Shown here one piece after another: positions 53,350 to 64,000 of a stretch of DNA of 64,000 nt. The notes below the pieces were generated by a model. The model was not told the DNA's origin and made no database searches. It saw only the letters and a list, made by a program, of their open reading frames with translations. Source of the stretch: Anodontia alba (Eukaryota; Mollusca; Bivalvia; Lucinida; Lucinidae). Positions within the stretch are counted from its first letter, which is position 1. The number at the start of each line of letters is the position of its first letter. The stretch spans positions 30,483,216 through 30,547,215 of the forward strand of contig OZ024823.1 of assembly GCA_964016985.1 (NCBI GenBank), written 5' to 3'. A program made the position numbers and the translations under genes.

Positions 53350-53435
53350 TCTGACTGGCAGTAAAAGCTTTGATCAGATGCCTCTGTGCAGGCTGATCAA
53401 AGCTTTCGCTGTCCGCACATTAAGCACCTATTTCG
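53350..53435. repeat. MITE-L-like hairpin
   Basis: AAAGCTTTGATCAGATGCCT CTGTGC and GCTGATCAAAGCTTTCGC arms. Confidence 0.65.
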
Positions 53436-53499
53436 CAAGACGCAACTCAAGCTGTCGTAATGAGTATTATATGATATTTTGCTAAAACATATTCGACGA

Positions 53500-53852
53500 C
53501 GCATAGTATTCAACCTGATTACCGTACCGTGCGCTCAGGTTTTTTCACAGACAAGCTTGTGCTCGTATGTATCCATCTGAACTAAGGGTACACTTAAAAA
53601 AGATAGCGCATGACTTATCTAATGATTTTTATGCGATGTGTGTGTGTGTGTGTGTGTGTGTGTGTTCATTCTGATTTTAATTGTAGACCATATGTTGTGG
53701 GTACTCATTTGAATTGCATCGACAAGTCGATGCAATTCAAATGGGTACCCACAACATATGCCTTTATAAAGAAGTAGACAACAATTACACTGGCTATAAT
53801 CTGAAGACTACGGTATTGCTTGTCTGTGCGGTGAATAGGTCGAATACGGTAG
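53500..53852. mobile_element. MITE-C3, inverted, with (TG)n expansion
   Basis: Right end GGTCGAATACGGTAG; hairpin at 53690-53765; a (TG)n run of about 26 bp at 53638-53664; left end decayed. Confidence 0.85.
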
Positions 53853-54283
53853 GTACGCGAAACTTCCTGATCGAGAAAAAAACTATAGGTCACCAAAAAC
53901 AAGTTCAAACTCATTTTAGCTCACCTTGCCATAGGTTAGAGATGAGTAATTATTATAGTAATCACTGTCCTTTCCTTGTTCATCCGTCGTTTTCCTCAGC
54001 ATTTTCAAACAACTCTGCATTCCAGACATATATTCATTAGGCATTATATATTCTCAAATTTTTCACGAGCATGAAAGGTTTGATACTCAGCCCACAATCT
54101 TGACCTACAATTTATCATTACGACGTAAAAGAAATAACCAGAAACTTCATCATGAAGTAATAATGCCAAATTACTTTGGCGTGTTGATCCAAGACTATCG
54201 AGGTAGCTCCAACGCTATCTGGCTAGTTCCGTATAATAGTATCACCCCCGTGTGCTATCTGTCCTTACGCCGGGGCTATACAC

Positions 54284-54322
54284 ATATTTATTATTATTAT
54301 TACTATTATTATTATTATTTAT
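54284..54322 (+). repeat. (TAT)n microsatellite
   Basis: ATTATTATTAC repeats over about 38 bp. Confidence 0.93.
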
Positions 54323-54820
54323 AAAATCACGACAAATCCATATGAATTCAGAGTCACAACTGATATAGAAAACTGACTAAATGTATGAAGTGACAAAAGC
54401 TTGTGATGAATTGTATTTCCCTTTGCGGCTGTCTGCCCTTCCAGGTCATGTCCTAAGGCCACATACGGGTACAGAACCAAGAGGAAAAGGAATGTGTGAA
54501 GTTGGCAAGGGATTCGTAGCTTGGAATATCGATTTTTGCCCGACCATAACCTTTACTTTACTTTAATATACTACTACGGAATAAATCGAATACCAAACTC
54601 CAAGCCAACTTCATACACTTGAGGAAAAAATCTATATTAAGTACGTCTTGTAAATGAAGACGCAAGAAAGCAAAAGTAAGAAAAAAAAGCGCATAACAAC
54701 TTTATCTTATTATGAGTGTTATCAAAATGTTGTCCTCTATGTGTTGTCTACCCCTGCTCTAGGGCTATATCAAGGGGAAAACCTACAACATACAAAACAG
54801 AAAAAACATATTATAGAGTT

Positions 54821-54823
<3 letters not shown>

Positions 54824-54855
<32 letters not shown>
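54824..54855 (+). repeat. poly-T tract
   Basis: About 27 T in a row. Confidence 0.95.
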
Positions 54856-54858
<3 letters not shown>

Positions 54859-55283
54859 AAGGGCCCGTTCAATTCGGTTAGCCGTTTCTATTATTATTTT
54901 CGTTATTTTGATGAACAATAGCTCACAATATGTACCAAGGATGAAAATACTTACATTTGCAGATTTGATTTACTACCGTATTGTCATTATTGAGAACACT
55001 CAGGCACACTATTTGGAGAACCTGATAAGTAATGAGTGTTCTCAACTTGTCGTTCGTCTGTCATTACTGACAATGACCAATCCTAATCAAATGTGATGAA
55101 AGTGTTATTGTTTGTGTGTTCTTAGATGGCTGATGGAACCAATCATAGCTCTAAACTGCCTATTGCAGATAGAACAAGTGAGGTCTTAGGAAGAAAGCTC
55201 TATTGGTGATGCCTTAGCTCTGGCTTTCCGCTGCGTACATTCCTGCTCAGCTTCGCTGATTCTTTTCGCTTCGATTCACAAGC

Positions 55284-55564
55284 ACATCACAAAAACATGC
55301 CTACATAATTTTGACCCCCTTAAACCCCACTTTTATATAATAAAACTGAGGTTTACAGGGGTATACATTTATTTTCTTATGTCTACGCAAAAGCATAGAT
55401 TGGGGTACTCGTTAGAACCGCATCGATGAGGCGGTTCTAACGAGTACCCGCAATCTATTTTTTGAGCAGAAATATGAAAAAAATATCGGAATTTTTATCT
55501 TAATTTTTTTTATTTGTTGGTGGTAAAATTTTCATTATATTTCAATAGGCATGTTTTTGTAATG
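55284..55564. mobile_element. MITE-C2
   Basis: Full copy; CATCGATGAGGCGG centre. Confidence 0.91.
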
Positions 55565-55751
55565 ACCCCTTCTTATGAGGTCTCGCTACATTGCTGGATT
55601 CTGTGCAGTCTGTTCCCACGATTATCACATGAATCAGATACTTGATCCACACCTCTTTTGCAAAGTCTTTCTGAGTGCAGCTGAATCTAACACCCTGATA
55701 CACTGGACCATATAAAAAAAATAAAGCAAATCATATAAAATTAGCCTTGAA

Positions 55752-55842
55752 AAAAACCAAAAAAAAAAAAAAAAAACAAAAAAAAAAAAACAAAAAAAAA
55801 AAAAAAAAAAAAACCAAAAAAAAAAACAACAACAACAAAAAA
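55752..55842 (+). repeat. A-rich low-complexity tract
   Basis: Long A runs broken by CC and C, ending (CAA)n. Confidence 0.95.
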
Positions 55843-55904
55843 CATTTTGTTAAAACTTGCTTGTATGCTTAGAGGTTCAAGGACTTTACATACTATGAAT
55901 GGAA

Positions 55905-56045
55905 ACGTTTCAAGGATGACAACTCCTTCAATTTTTTTTTTTTGTCTCCCTCCTGAAAAAGATGTCTACTCCAAAAGGAAAGAATTTGCTCTCCTACCGG
56001 AAAGCAAATATGAAGTAAGTTGTCTCCCTTGTAAAATGGTAGAAG
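55905..56045. repeat. MITE-N remnant
   Basis: GTCTACTCCAAAAGGAAAGA ATTTGCTC and AAGTTGTCTCCCTTG. Confidence 0.6.
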
Positions 56046-56174
56046 ATGTACCAGGGCTGCGTTCAGAAGTGCATGTTACTTGCGAATGTTTTGTCCTGGG
56101 TCCCCGCTTCTGTTGGCGCTCGTCATAAGGTACAGGGATCCAGGGCAAAACGTTCGCCATCACTTTGTACTTCT

Positions 56175-56415
56175 GGCCTCGAGGTTATAAAATTTTTTTC
56201 GTGCTAAACTCAGCTGAGCATGAAATTTGAACTGGTAATAAATCTCAAATTACTAACAATTTTAAATTCTTTCTAGCTAAACATAGTTGAGCATGAAAAT
56301 TTCTCTGCTAGTTGATATGAAAATGCCAACTATTGTTGGCATTTTCATATTAATTAGCAGAGAAAATTTCATACTCAGCTGAGTTGAGCATGAAGAAATT
56401 TTATAACCTCGGGAC
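56175..56415. mobile_element. MITE-F
   Basis: Third copy, inverted relative to the first; GCCAACTATTGTTGGC centre. Confidence 0.88.
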
Positions 56416-56744
56416 CTGAACACAGCCCAGATGTGTCCAATCACTTTAAATCAGAATTTCTTATATACTAGTTTTAAAGAACATACATTATTTTGATTTG
56501 TTGCTGTGGCGATAATGGATTTTTTTTTATACATACAGAGCATCTACATTGACTGTCTAACTAGGGCGAGCGAGTTGTGGCCAGTGGATTTCTCGTGTTT
56601 TTATCATATATACATAAAAAGTAAATATTACACACCCATGAACTTAGTACTTTTGCCCTTTAGATACGACGAGGACAGCTTCGATTTGCTTACATATCAA
56701 TTACATGTAATTGTTCACCGTCCTAAAAATCAAGCGACGTTTAT

Positions 56745-57235
56745 ACGAGGGTCCTGCAAAAAAGTTTTGTCACTGGGTTCGGATTACTTCAGTGCTACGT
56801 TTTATCAAACACATTTCATAACGTATTGAACATATTGAACAATACTTCAGAGTATTTCCCCTTTACTGAAACACATTTTTGTAACCTTTTACCCAGTCGC
56901 GAAAAGCAGATAAATCGTCCTCTTTTGGTATCTGTTGGATACACTGATAAATAGCGCTGCCAAGAGAACTTCTAGACGTATACTTATTTCCAGAAAGCAT
57001 TTTCTTAAGCCGTGGAAATAAAAAGAAGTCACAGGGACTCAGGTCAGGTGAATAAGGTGGACGGTTTAAAACTTTCACCTTTTCAGAAGCCAAAAAAGAC
57101 TTAACAACCTCACTCTTATGAAAGGAGGCGTTGCCATGTAAAAGGTGGACTCCTGACCATCCTTTGCTTGGTCGTTTCTTATTGTAAAACTCTTTCACTT
57201 TCTTCAGTACAGAATTCTTCTAGAATCGACACTAG
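56745..57235 (-). mobile_element. truncated mariner (3' half), catalytic Asp lost
   Basis: Minus-strand frame 57198-56863 reads GWSGVHLLHGNASFHKS and PPYSPDLSPCDFFLFPRLKK to a C-terminal DWVKGYKNVF. The second catalytic Asp of the usual HDNAS motif is Gly (HGNAS). The 3' inverted end CGAGGGTCCTGCAAAAAAG follows a TA at 56743. The 5' half is missing beyond about 57235. It differs from the 26.2 kb mariner in ends and protein. Non-functional. Confidence 0.88.
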
Positions 57236-57402
57236 TGACATTGCGTTTAGTGATGCAAAAATTTGTCATACATGTGTGCAGGCATTGACTTTTAGATAAC
57301 AAAATGTCTGTTTTGAGACTACAAACAACTGAAAATAACACAGAAATATTTGTAGCCATATACATGTAATAAAAAAATATTGCACTGACATTGATGAATA
57401 TA

Positions 57403-57721
57403 CAGTCGACTCTCGTTATCTCGAATTCCAAGGGACTGTTTGAAATACTTCGAAATATCCTTACCTCGACATATCAGGTTTGCAGAATTGAGGATAAATA
57501 GACCGAACAAGCACATTTCACAAATGTATACGTAATTTGACTCCTGGAGTTAGAGATCTATTGAAAATATTGTGAAAAAGAGGACTTAGGAGCAATTTCT
57601 CCTTTTTTCCACAATATTTTGTTACCTGTTGTTAGATTTTCATGTTTAAACAGGGACCAGATTTTCACTTCGAGATAAGCGGTTATTCGAGATAAGCGAG
57701 GTCGAGATAACGAGTCGACTG
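57403..57721. mobile_element. MITE-G (pogo-like), TA target
   Basis: Ends CAGTCGACTCTCGTTATCTC and GATAACGAGTCGACTG with TA on both sides; inner GGAGCAATTTCTCC hairpin. Confidence 0.92.
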
Positions 57722-57872
57722 TATTTTTTTTGGCGTTGAGATATCAAAGGACTCCCGCTTCGAACTCGGGAAAATATTCAATAAGATCAGTGCAATATCC
57801 CAATATCACTCTGCTATCGAAATATTCTAGTATGCTGACATACCAAAAACGCATGTGCTAGTAGGGAAATTA

Positions 57873-58198
57873 CAGTCGACTCTCGTTATCTCGAATTCCA
57901 AGGGACCCTTTGAAATACTTCGAGATATCTGTAGCTCGACATATCAGATTTGCAGAATTGAGGAAAAAATAATTCGAACAACCACATTTAACAAATATAT
58001 ATGTGTAATTGGACTCTTGAAGTTAGAGATATATTGACAATATTGTGGAAAAGAGGAGAAATTGCTCCTAATTTCTCCTCTTTTCCACAATATTTTTTAC
58101 CTGTTGTTAGATTTTCATGTTTAGGCAGGGACCAGCTTTTCACTTCGAGATAAGCGGTTATTCGAGATAAGCGAGGTCGAGATAACGAGAGTCAACTG
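57873..58198. mobile_element. MITE-G (pogo-like), second copy
   Basis: Same family, TA on both sides, 150 bp from the first and diverged inside. A decayed relative (CTCGTTATCTCGACCTCG) lies at about 60018-60190. Confidence 0.92.
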
Positions 58199-58379
58199 TA
58201 TCTGTCTTTTGCCCCAAAGACACATTTTCCCATGACACAGAGCAAATGTTTTGCCTAATATACCGAGGCACCGAAAGAATAAGAGATGCGGGCAAACAAT
58301 GATTAACAACCCTGCTTAATGATTAATCAACACCGATGCAACGTTGCCAATGTGCTCGCTGGGAAAGCACTCGACATAC

Positions 58380-59040
58380 GAACGAAGAAGTGTGATACAA
58401 AAACCGTCTTGGAACACTCAGCAGACAAATAAAAAAAAAAAAAAAACTACTCGGAGTCACATCGGGAGAGGGAGCGGTGCGTAAACCATTTTTTTACCCG
58501 TGAATCACCCTTACTTCCTGAATCAGTTTAAAATTTGTTTTATCTGAAGTTTTGTTTGTAAAATAGATTAATATGTTTGATATGCGATCAAGAAAACACA
58601 ACTTGTCAAATGTTAATCTTGTTGTTTGATAAATAACTTTATTTTAAACAAGTATCGTATTTACTATAAGTATTCGGATAGATGGTCCTGGACAAAAAAT
58701 GCAGATCTAGAGCAAACGCCATAAAACGCGGCGTTTGATGATGTTCTATATTGTTTGCCACTTACTTAGCAGTTTCAAGACACATCAACAGATAGTAACA
58801 AGGGTTTGTTCAAGTTTTAGGGAAAGGACTTAAGGTTTAAAACGGTTTATTCGTCATCTCCTGATTTCCCAGAAAACCAAAATATTAATCACAATGCACG
58901 TCCTTGACCCTATTTGTATCCAAGATATGAGCGTATATATGGCATATATAGAGCTTTGTATCCAGTGTGTGAGCGCAATCGAATTTGGAGAGAAAATCTA
59001 CCGTTTACGTAAAAGGTAGGTCTGTCTTTAGTGAAGTTTC
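58380..59040. other. stretch without supported gene
   Basis: A MITE-M-like hairpin (58690-58790) and a poly-A run; otherwise nothing seen. Confidence 0.5.
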
Positions 59041-59154
59041 ATTAGCATATAGGCCGGGTCACAGCATTTCCTACAACACTGCATGTGTGCCTAGCGAAGA
59101 CGCGGATCAGTCTCATTCGCGCAGTTTCATCAAAGTCTTCGCACGGACAACTCT

Positions 59155-59501
59155 CTTTATACAAATACTCGATACAACGACAATATTCGTTATAATGACA
59201 ATTTACTGTCACAAAACCGTCGCTTAAGAGGTAACACTTTTTGTTACAAATCATGCAAGAATATTGTATTTATTACTTTAAAGAAACATATTTTTTTGGT
59301 ATTTGTTAGAATCGCCTCAGCGAAGGCTGAGGCGATTCTAACAAATATCCAAAACATATGTTCTGTGAGGAAATCAGAACAAAACACTACCTTTTCTTAC
59401 ATATCATTCTGTCCACTAAGGATTCTTTACTACACCAAATTCATTATAATGGCAACATGTTTGGGAACAAATTCTGTCGTTGTAACGAGGGTTCACTGTA
59501 C
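59155..59501. mobile_element. MITE-O with a C-like hairpin
   Basis: Different inverted ends (ATACAACGACAATATTCG and TCTGTCGTTGTAACGAGGG), pogo-like. The centre is GGTATTTGTTAGAATCGCCT CAGCG|AAGGCTGAGG, a variant of the C/C2 hairpin. Confidence 0.7.
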
Positions 59502-59632
59502 TCTCTGCGTAAAGATCCAATGCATCTTCATGCGGGCAGCGAAGACTGATCAGAAGGCGTGCATGCCCATGCTGAAATGTGTATGCTGGGCGTACAGGCA
59601 GTTTTCTTGTAGGAAATGCTGTGCCTCGCCTC

Positions 59633-59735
59633 ATACCCAGCCAGTATTCTTTATAAATTTATAGCTGGCCGTTATCGGCCCGTCAGGATATCTGACAGGC
59701 CGATAACAGCCCGCTATAGATTTATAAAGGGTATG
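59633..59735. repeat. MITE-K-like hairpin
   Basis: CATACCCAGCCAGTATTC, then TTATAAATTTATAG, GGCCGTTATCGGCCCGTCAG and the complement, ending GGGTATG. Shares the GGCCGTYATCGGCCC core with 62215. Confidence 0.85.
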
Positions 59736-60199
59736 TAACAACACTGTCAGCTATTGCCATACAAATACACGTGTTCGATCGTTCCTTCTTAATCATTTTA
59801 TATGTACATTTACATGAAATAACGAAAAGAAAGAAAGAAAGAAATATTAGATACGGGCCACATTATTTCCTTCCGGGGCTCATTATTCCCTACCATAAAA
59901 ACTTGGGGGTCGATAGACTGTATATGGTCCGAATATCATCCTTTGCTTTTATTCCTCTAAATTTTGCATTTATATATAATCGAACAATATACAAAGTCAG
60001 ACTAAGTACTAAGATTCTCGTTATCTCGACCTCGCTTATCTCGATCCTTTCACTTATGTCGAAATGATTTCTAAGTTCCAAATAGTTCCTCTATTTATTT
60101 ATTGTATTTCAGCGTCTCATGTGTCGAACAACTTTTGTGGTCACTTCGGCTATCTCGCCCATCATTTTCAATCTCTAGATATATTAATTTTCACAGTAT

Positions 60200-61160
60200 T
60201 TACTACAGCATATCTCAAACTCAGAGTCATGACGGAAAGATAAAAAAAAAAAAAAAAAAAAAATGAATGAATGATGCCAGCGGTCTCTCAATCAATGAAA
60301 ATCATTGACAGGTAATTGATAAACAGTTAATTAATACTCACAATACTTTAATTTTCCCATTTAGGTGTTGCTGACAACAAGACACATCAAGATTTATCTT
60401 TCTTGCTGGAGACACCCTAACACATTTCAACAGAATTTTAATGTACTTTGAGCATCAATTGAATTATATTTTCCTTATTATTTGGCAAATTATAATGGAA
60501 CTAGTTAATTGATTTTTATATATCTTAAGAACAATCACAGTGGAATTTGAAGTCTCTCAGGCATTTTAACACCGAGGAATAATGGCACAGAGTACAACAA
60601 GGATAGCTTTTAAAAAACTAGAAACGGCCCGCATAGCATATGACTTTCAATTTGTTGAATTCAAGACGAGTTGTGTAAATAATAGTTATAGTTGTGGTTT
60701 GCTGTTAAAGTACGTAATGAATGCCCTAGGTCTGATACATGGTCAGAAATAAACTCTAACGCAAATGATTAACAAAGTCAGTGAATTTACGTCATGCTTG
60801 AATTCCGGTAGACATGTCTTAGTATATTAGCAATCCAAGTATCAGTGATGTAGGTGAGAAAAGTGGACCAAAACAGAAATTCTTTACAGGAAAGTTTGCG
60901 GACTTACAAATGCGTTTGAAGCGTTCAAGGTTTTAACGGTTTCTAAGTAAATTCCTATCGTATATTCGGTGCACGTGAAAGGACCGAAAAAAAAATTCAT
61001 GATTTAACTAATATAGATATTCATATGCATTGATGTATCAAGCGTATTCCTAACCTATTCCTATCCTATTTCTGAAGTATTTAGCTGTACCATTATATTT
61101 GATTGTCATTCTATTATTTGTTTGAGGAGTCCATTGCGAATGCACGGATGGAAAACTGAA
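60200..61160. other. stretch without supported gene
   Basis: AT-rich, with no hairpins or frames worth calling between the two poly-A tracts. Confidence 0.55.
60241..60263 (+). repeat. poly-A tract
   Basis: About 22 A, then (TGAA)n. Confidence 0.93.
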
Positions 61161-61190
61161 ACAAAAAAAAAAAAAAAAAAAAAAAAAAAC
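61161..61190 (+). repeat. poly-A tract
   Basis: About 28 A. Confidence 0.95.
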
Positions 61191-61199
61191 AACCAAAAA

Positions 61200-61720
61200 A
61201 CAAGAACACGTCTATGGTGTTTAAATCTAAGTCCTTGATCCCAAAGACATAGGCATACTGACGAAATGTTTGGACCAGTGTCTATCATCATACAAATATG
61301 AATTAAATTCATCATAAGGTCTGGCAATACTTTAACCAAAAATTTTTATCATGAAACCTCTGTCCATGATCTTGACCCTTAGGTCATTGCCACGAGTTAA
61401 GATGGTGCTGATGAAATGTTTGGAACAATATCTTTCATTATAACAAATATTAATTGAGACTGGAGTAATGAGCTCTTAAACTTAAACCAAAAACTGAAAC
61501 CTGAAAAATTTAAGTCTGTGATCTCGACACTAAAAGTACGGGCATGGGTCCTGATAACATTTTCAGACCAATGTCTATCTTCATACAATATGAACTAAAT
61601 CCATCATGAGATCTGTGAGTAGTGAGCTCTTAAAACTGTAACTAAAAACTTAAACTTCTTTGCAAGATAAACGCTGTGGTATTGCTATAGTTCTGCCTAA
61701 ACTTAAGTTCAGGCGAACTA
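61200..61720 (+). mobile_element. PL10: decayed pearl-like repeats
   Basis: Three diverged units with a TGAT(C/A)TTGACCC or TGATCTCGACAC core (about 61230, 61367, 61520), each followed by TGTCTATC and TACAAATATGAA text. Related to PL1 units; ends not clear. Confidence 0.45.
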
Positions 61721-61999
61721 ATAAGACCTTTTTATTGTTTGCTGATGTGTCCCAAAGTTTGGCTGGATGAGTAGCAAACACTGTAGATCCAGATCAGACG
61801 CCACCTTCTGTGATATCTGATCTGTGTGTTTATTGTTCTCAGGTGTACATGTCTATACTCTTAGGGTAAATGTGATGTCCACCAATTCTGCAAGCACGTA
61901 GCAAAGGCTCTGTTCAGACTGTGTAGATGTGAAAACTGATCTGGGAATTCACTGTCTGCATATGCCATAGAGACATCATTCTGCCTGGTTTTTGGTTCG

Positions 62000-62178
62000 G
62001 TTTGGTTTGATGGCCCGGTCAACACTATTAAGGTCTTGTCGAGATGGTCAGTTTTCCTAACCAAACTTTTTCTTGTGCAGGCTTAGTCCTCTAAGCGATT
62101 AACTTGTACTTGTGCACATTCTTTCGACAGAAACTGACAACTGCCCTTCTTGAATCAGCGGAAGGTAGAGAAAGACCA
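62000..62178 (-). mobile_element. SINE, 3' half
   Basis: GATGGCCCGGTCAACACTAT through GACAACTGCCCTTCTTGAAT to GAAGGTAGAGAAAGACC. No head. Confidence 0.8.
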
Positions 62179-62214
62179 TGGACTTTCATACCTTTCATAC
62201 CTATTAGACGTCAG

Positions 62215-62330
62215 TAGGTACCCAGTCAGCATTCTACGTAAGTCTATATCGGGCCGTCATCGGCCCATCAGGGTAGCTGACGGGCCGATGACGGCCCGAT
62301 GTAGATTTACGTAGAATGCTAGCTGGGTAA
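62215..62330. repeat. MITE-K hairpin
   Basis: ACCCAGTCAGCATTCTACGT ... TATCGGGCCGTCATCGGCCC and its complement; stem about 50 bp. A related hairpin lies at 59633-59735. Confidence 0.88.
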
Positions 62331-62339
62331 GCCTGTGGC

Positions 62340-63512
62340 TTCTTCTGGCGTTTTTTAATATTGCTCTCGTCTGGTAGTTGATTGTAGTGGGTTGTAGCAC
62401 GCAGCCTCGAACACGCGGATGCCTTTTCCAAAACTGATTATGTCTTGATTTAAACTCGTTCAGGGAGGGTGCACTAACAACATTTTCGGTAAGCGAATTC
62501 CAAGTGTTCACAACCCTGTTTCTGAATGAGTTAGCCCTGACAGTAAGTCTGAATCTGTTTTCAAACAGTTTTTTTGAGTGGCCTCTGGAAGTTGTGTTAC
62601 TCCATTGTAATTGTAATTGTTACTCCATTGCCATTGTAAAGAATTTACTCTTATCCACTCTATCTATATTATTAATTATTTTACACACCTGAATCATATC
62701 ATTGCGCTCTCGTCTATACTCTAACGTGGGTAAACCGCGTATACTGAGCCTGCCTACGTAGACGGGATAGCTAACCGACTTGACTAAGCGCGTTGCACCG
62801 CGTTGGACAGTCTCTATCGAAATAATATATTTTTGTAATGTGGAGACCATACCACTGTAGCATATTCAAGATGTGGTTTTACTAACGATTTGTATAAATT
62901 CAGAAACATTTCTTTATCCATAAATTCAAATGTTTTAAAAATAATACTTAGGTTTCTGTTTGCCATTCCTACCTTTTTAGCAATATGTTCCCTAAATAGT
63001 AATTTGCTGTCCACAAAATCTCCTAAATCTTTTCAGATGTTACTTTTTGAATTTCCATAAGTTCGTCATTATTTATCATTGTATATCTAAAATTCTCATG
63101 GTGACTTTCGTAATGAACATGCTTACTCTACTCTTGCTAAAATTAAAGAACATGTTCCAGTCATTAGCCCACTCTTCTGCGTTGGTGATGCATCTTTGCA
63201 GCTTAATTGATTGAACTCTGTTGTTAGCTCTGTCATAGATTTTTTGCATCGTCGGCATATAGCTTAATACAGCACGCAACTGCTTCCGGCATATCATTGA
63301 ACAAAATGATGAATAGTCTGGGTCATAAAACTGAGCCTTGAGGTATACCAGAGGTTATTTTGTTCCATTCTGAGTGTTGACTACTGACCACAACTCTTTG
63401 CCTCCTGTTTGGCAGAAATTCTTTTATACAGACGTAGACTTTGCCCCTAATGCCATAACCATGTAGCTTTTTAAGAAGACGCTTGTGCGGCACTTTATCG
63501 AATGCCTTATAA
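62340..63512 (-). mobile_element. second LINE RT fragment (3' part of ORF2)
   Basis: The minus strand opens AFDKVPHKRLLKKLHGYGIR (RT motif A), then ITSGIPQGSVL (motif B) followed by TGA where Gly is expected, then a YADD catalytic box at about 63247-63258. A one-base excess in the A-run next to YADD shifts the frame. It goes on with NAEEWANDWNMFF, DSKLLFREHIAKKVGMANRN, SLVKPHLEYATVVWSPHYK, LEYRRERNDMIQVCKIINNI and NTWNSLTENVVSAPSLNEF. Dead copy, 5' truncated; it joins directly onto a SINE head at about 63512. Confidence 0.88.
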
Positions 63513-63632
63513 AATATTTCATATTAAATCTTCAAGTAAGAATGTTGCCCGACCTGGCACGGTTTGACTCCGCTACCTCATAATCACAGTCTAACACTCT
63601 TCCGACTGTGACACTCAGGCTGGCTGCATGGC
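63512..63632 (-). mobile_element. tRNA-derived SINE head fragment
   Basis: Minus strand: a tRNA-like head with a GAGTCAAAC-type B box, then GGTCGGGCAACATTCTTAC and ATGAAATATTTTATA, matching the SINE at 14222. The body is cut where LINE sequence starts. Confidence 0.65.
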
Positions 63633-63811
63633 CTGAACCAAACTGGAACTAGAATTGCTAAAGTTCTGCTTGGTAAAGTTAAACATTGTGCATTTCCACT
63701 AGTGGCTGTTAATATATTTTCTGATCACACAGATCGGCTGAGTGTATGTACATGGGGTATATCTCAAGCTAATATAAACCTCATCATAAGAAAATATGCC
63801 TTAAACTCGAC

Positions 63812-64000
63812 CTCTAGATAAGAGAAGTATCAAAATAATCATTTTCTTATTTCTCAAAAAAAAAAAAAAAAAAAAAAATAAATAAATAAATAAATAAAAA
63901 AGTAAAAAAATAAAAAAAATAAAATATGTGCAATCATTAGAAGCATCTCATTGAGGCTCTACTAATGGGTACCCGCAGCATATGTTTTCGTGTAGAAATA
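63812..64000. mobile_element. MITE-C, running off the window
   Basis: Starts CTAGATAAGAG; an (A)n/(AAAT)n expansion lies in the left arm (63858-63927); the right arm CTAATGGGTACCCGCAGCAT runs to the last base. Confidence 0.78.

Larger units (their letters stand above)
53860..55280. other. stretch without supported gene
   Basis: A TTTTAGCTCACCTTGCC remnant at about 53915 resembles a pearl-like end. (TAT)n and poly-T lie inside. Short open frames only. Confidence 0.5.

Noticed and set aside
54381..54566. 61-codon plus-strand frame (ACDELYFPLRLSALPGHV)
   Set aside because: Short, with no splice sites in phase and no known motif.

Overview
The window looks like a bivalve-mollusc nuclear scaffold; this is an inference. 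The signs are large repeat-filled introns, GT-AG splice sites, pearl/Helentron-like elements that carry tandem repeats, (ACGG)n runs and a 3' hairpin, tRNA-derived SINEs, mariner and LINE relics, and hundreds of hairpin MITE copies. There is one 200-N assembly gap (48689-48888). No prokaryotic-type operons, rRNA genes or CRISPR arrays were seen.

Region 1 (1-41.2 kb) is one gene on the minus strand: a RADX-type (RPA1-related single-strand DNA-binding) protein. Eleven exons could be built (41157 down to 2473) with matching intron phases and consensus splice sites. They give 557 codons covering three OB-fold regions and the conserved segment after them. The true 5' end lies somewhere above 41.2 kb and is not resolved. 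The 3' end (C-terminal domain, stop, polyA) lies before base 1. About 1.7 kb of the 38.7 kb span is coding; the rest is intron packed with mobile DNA.

The introns hold: a 3.7 kb satellite of 128-bp monomers in a higher-order ABABB (640 bp, better 10-mer 1280 bp) arrangement inside a pearl-like element (9.06-13.4 kb); other pearl-like elements (5.0-7.0, 15.4-15.9, 16.0-17.0, 21.5-21.9, 25.4-25.6, 31.1-32.0 kb); nine copies of a TTAA-flanked MITE; about ten copies of a GGCCC-ended MITE; a mariner (26.2-27.6 kb) nested inside a hairpin MITE; a doubly nested TA-target element (28.0-29.65 kb); and degenerate tandem copies of one RADX exon (37.6-38.5 kb).

Region 2 (41.2-48.7 kb) holds a possible upstream exon, a pair of ETS-type sites, an AT-rich tandem duplication, a broken LINE reverse transcriptase interrupted by a MITE, and long palindromes. 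Region 3 (48.9-64 kb) has no recognisable host gene. It holds seven copies of one MITE family within 7.3 kb, a second dead mariner, two pogo-like MITEs, and a second LINE fragment joined to a SINE head.

No gene-to-gene pathway can be read here because only one host gene is supported. The most unusual features are the higher-order satellite whose monomers alternate a perfect nuclear-receptor palindrome with a perfect CRE, and a hairpin module shared by MITE families that otherwise have different ends. Family labels (MITE-A, PL1 and so on) are mine.
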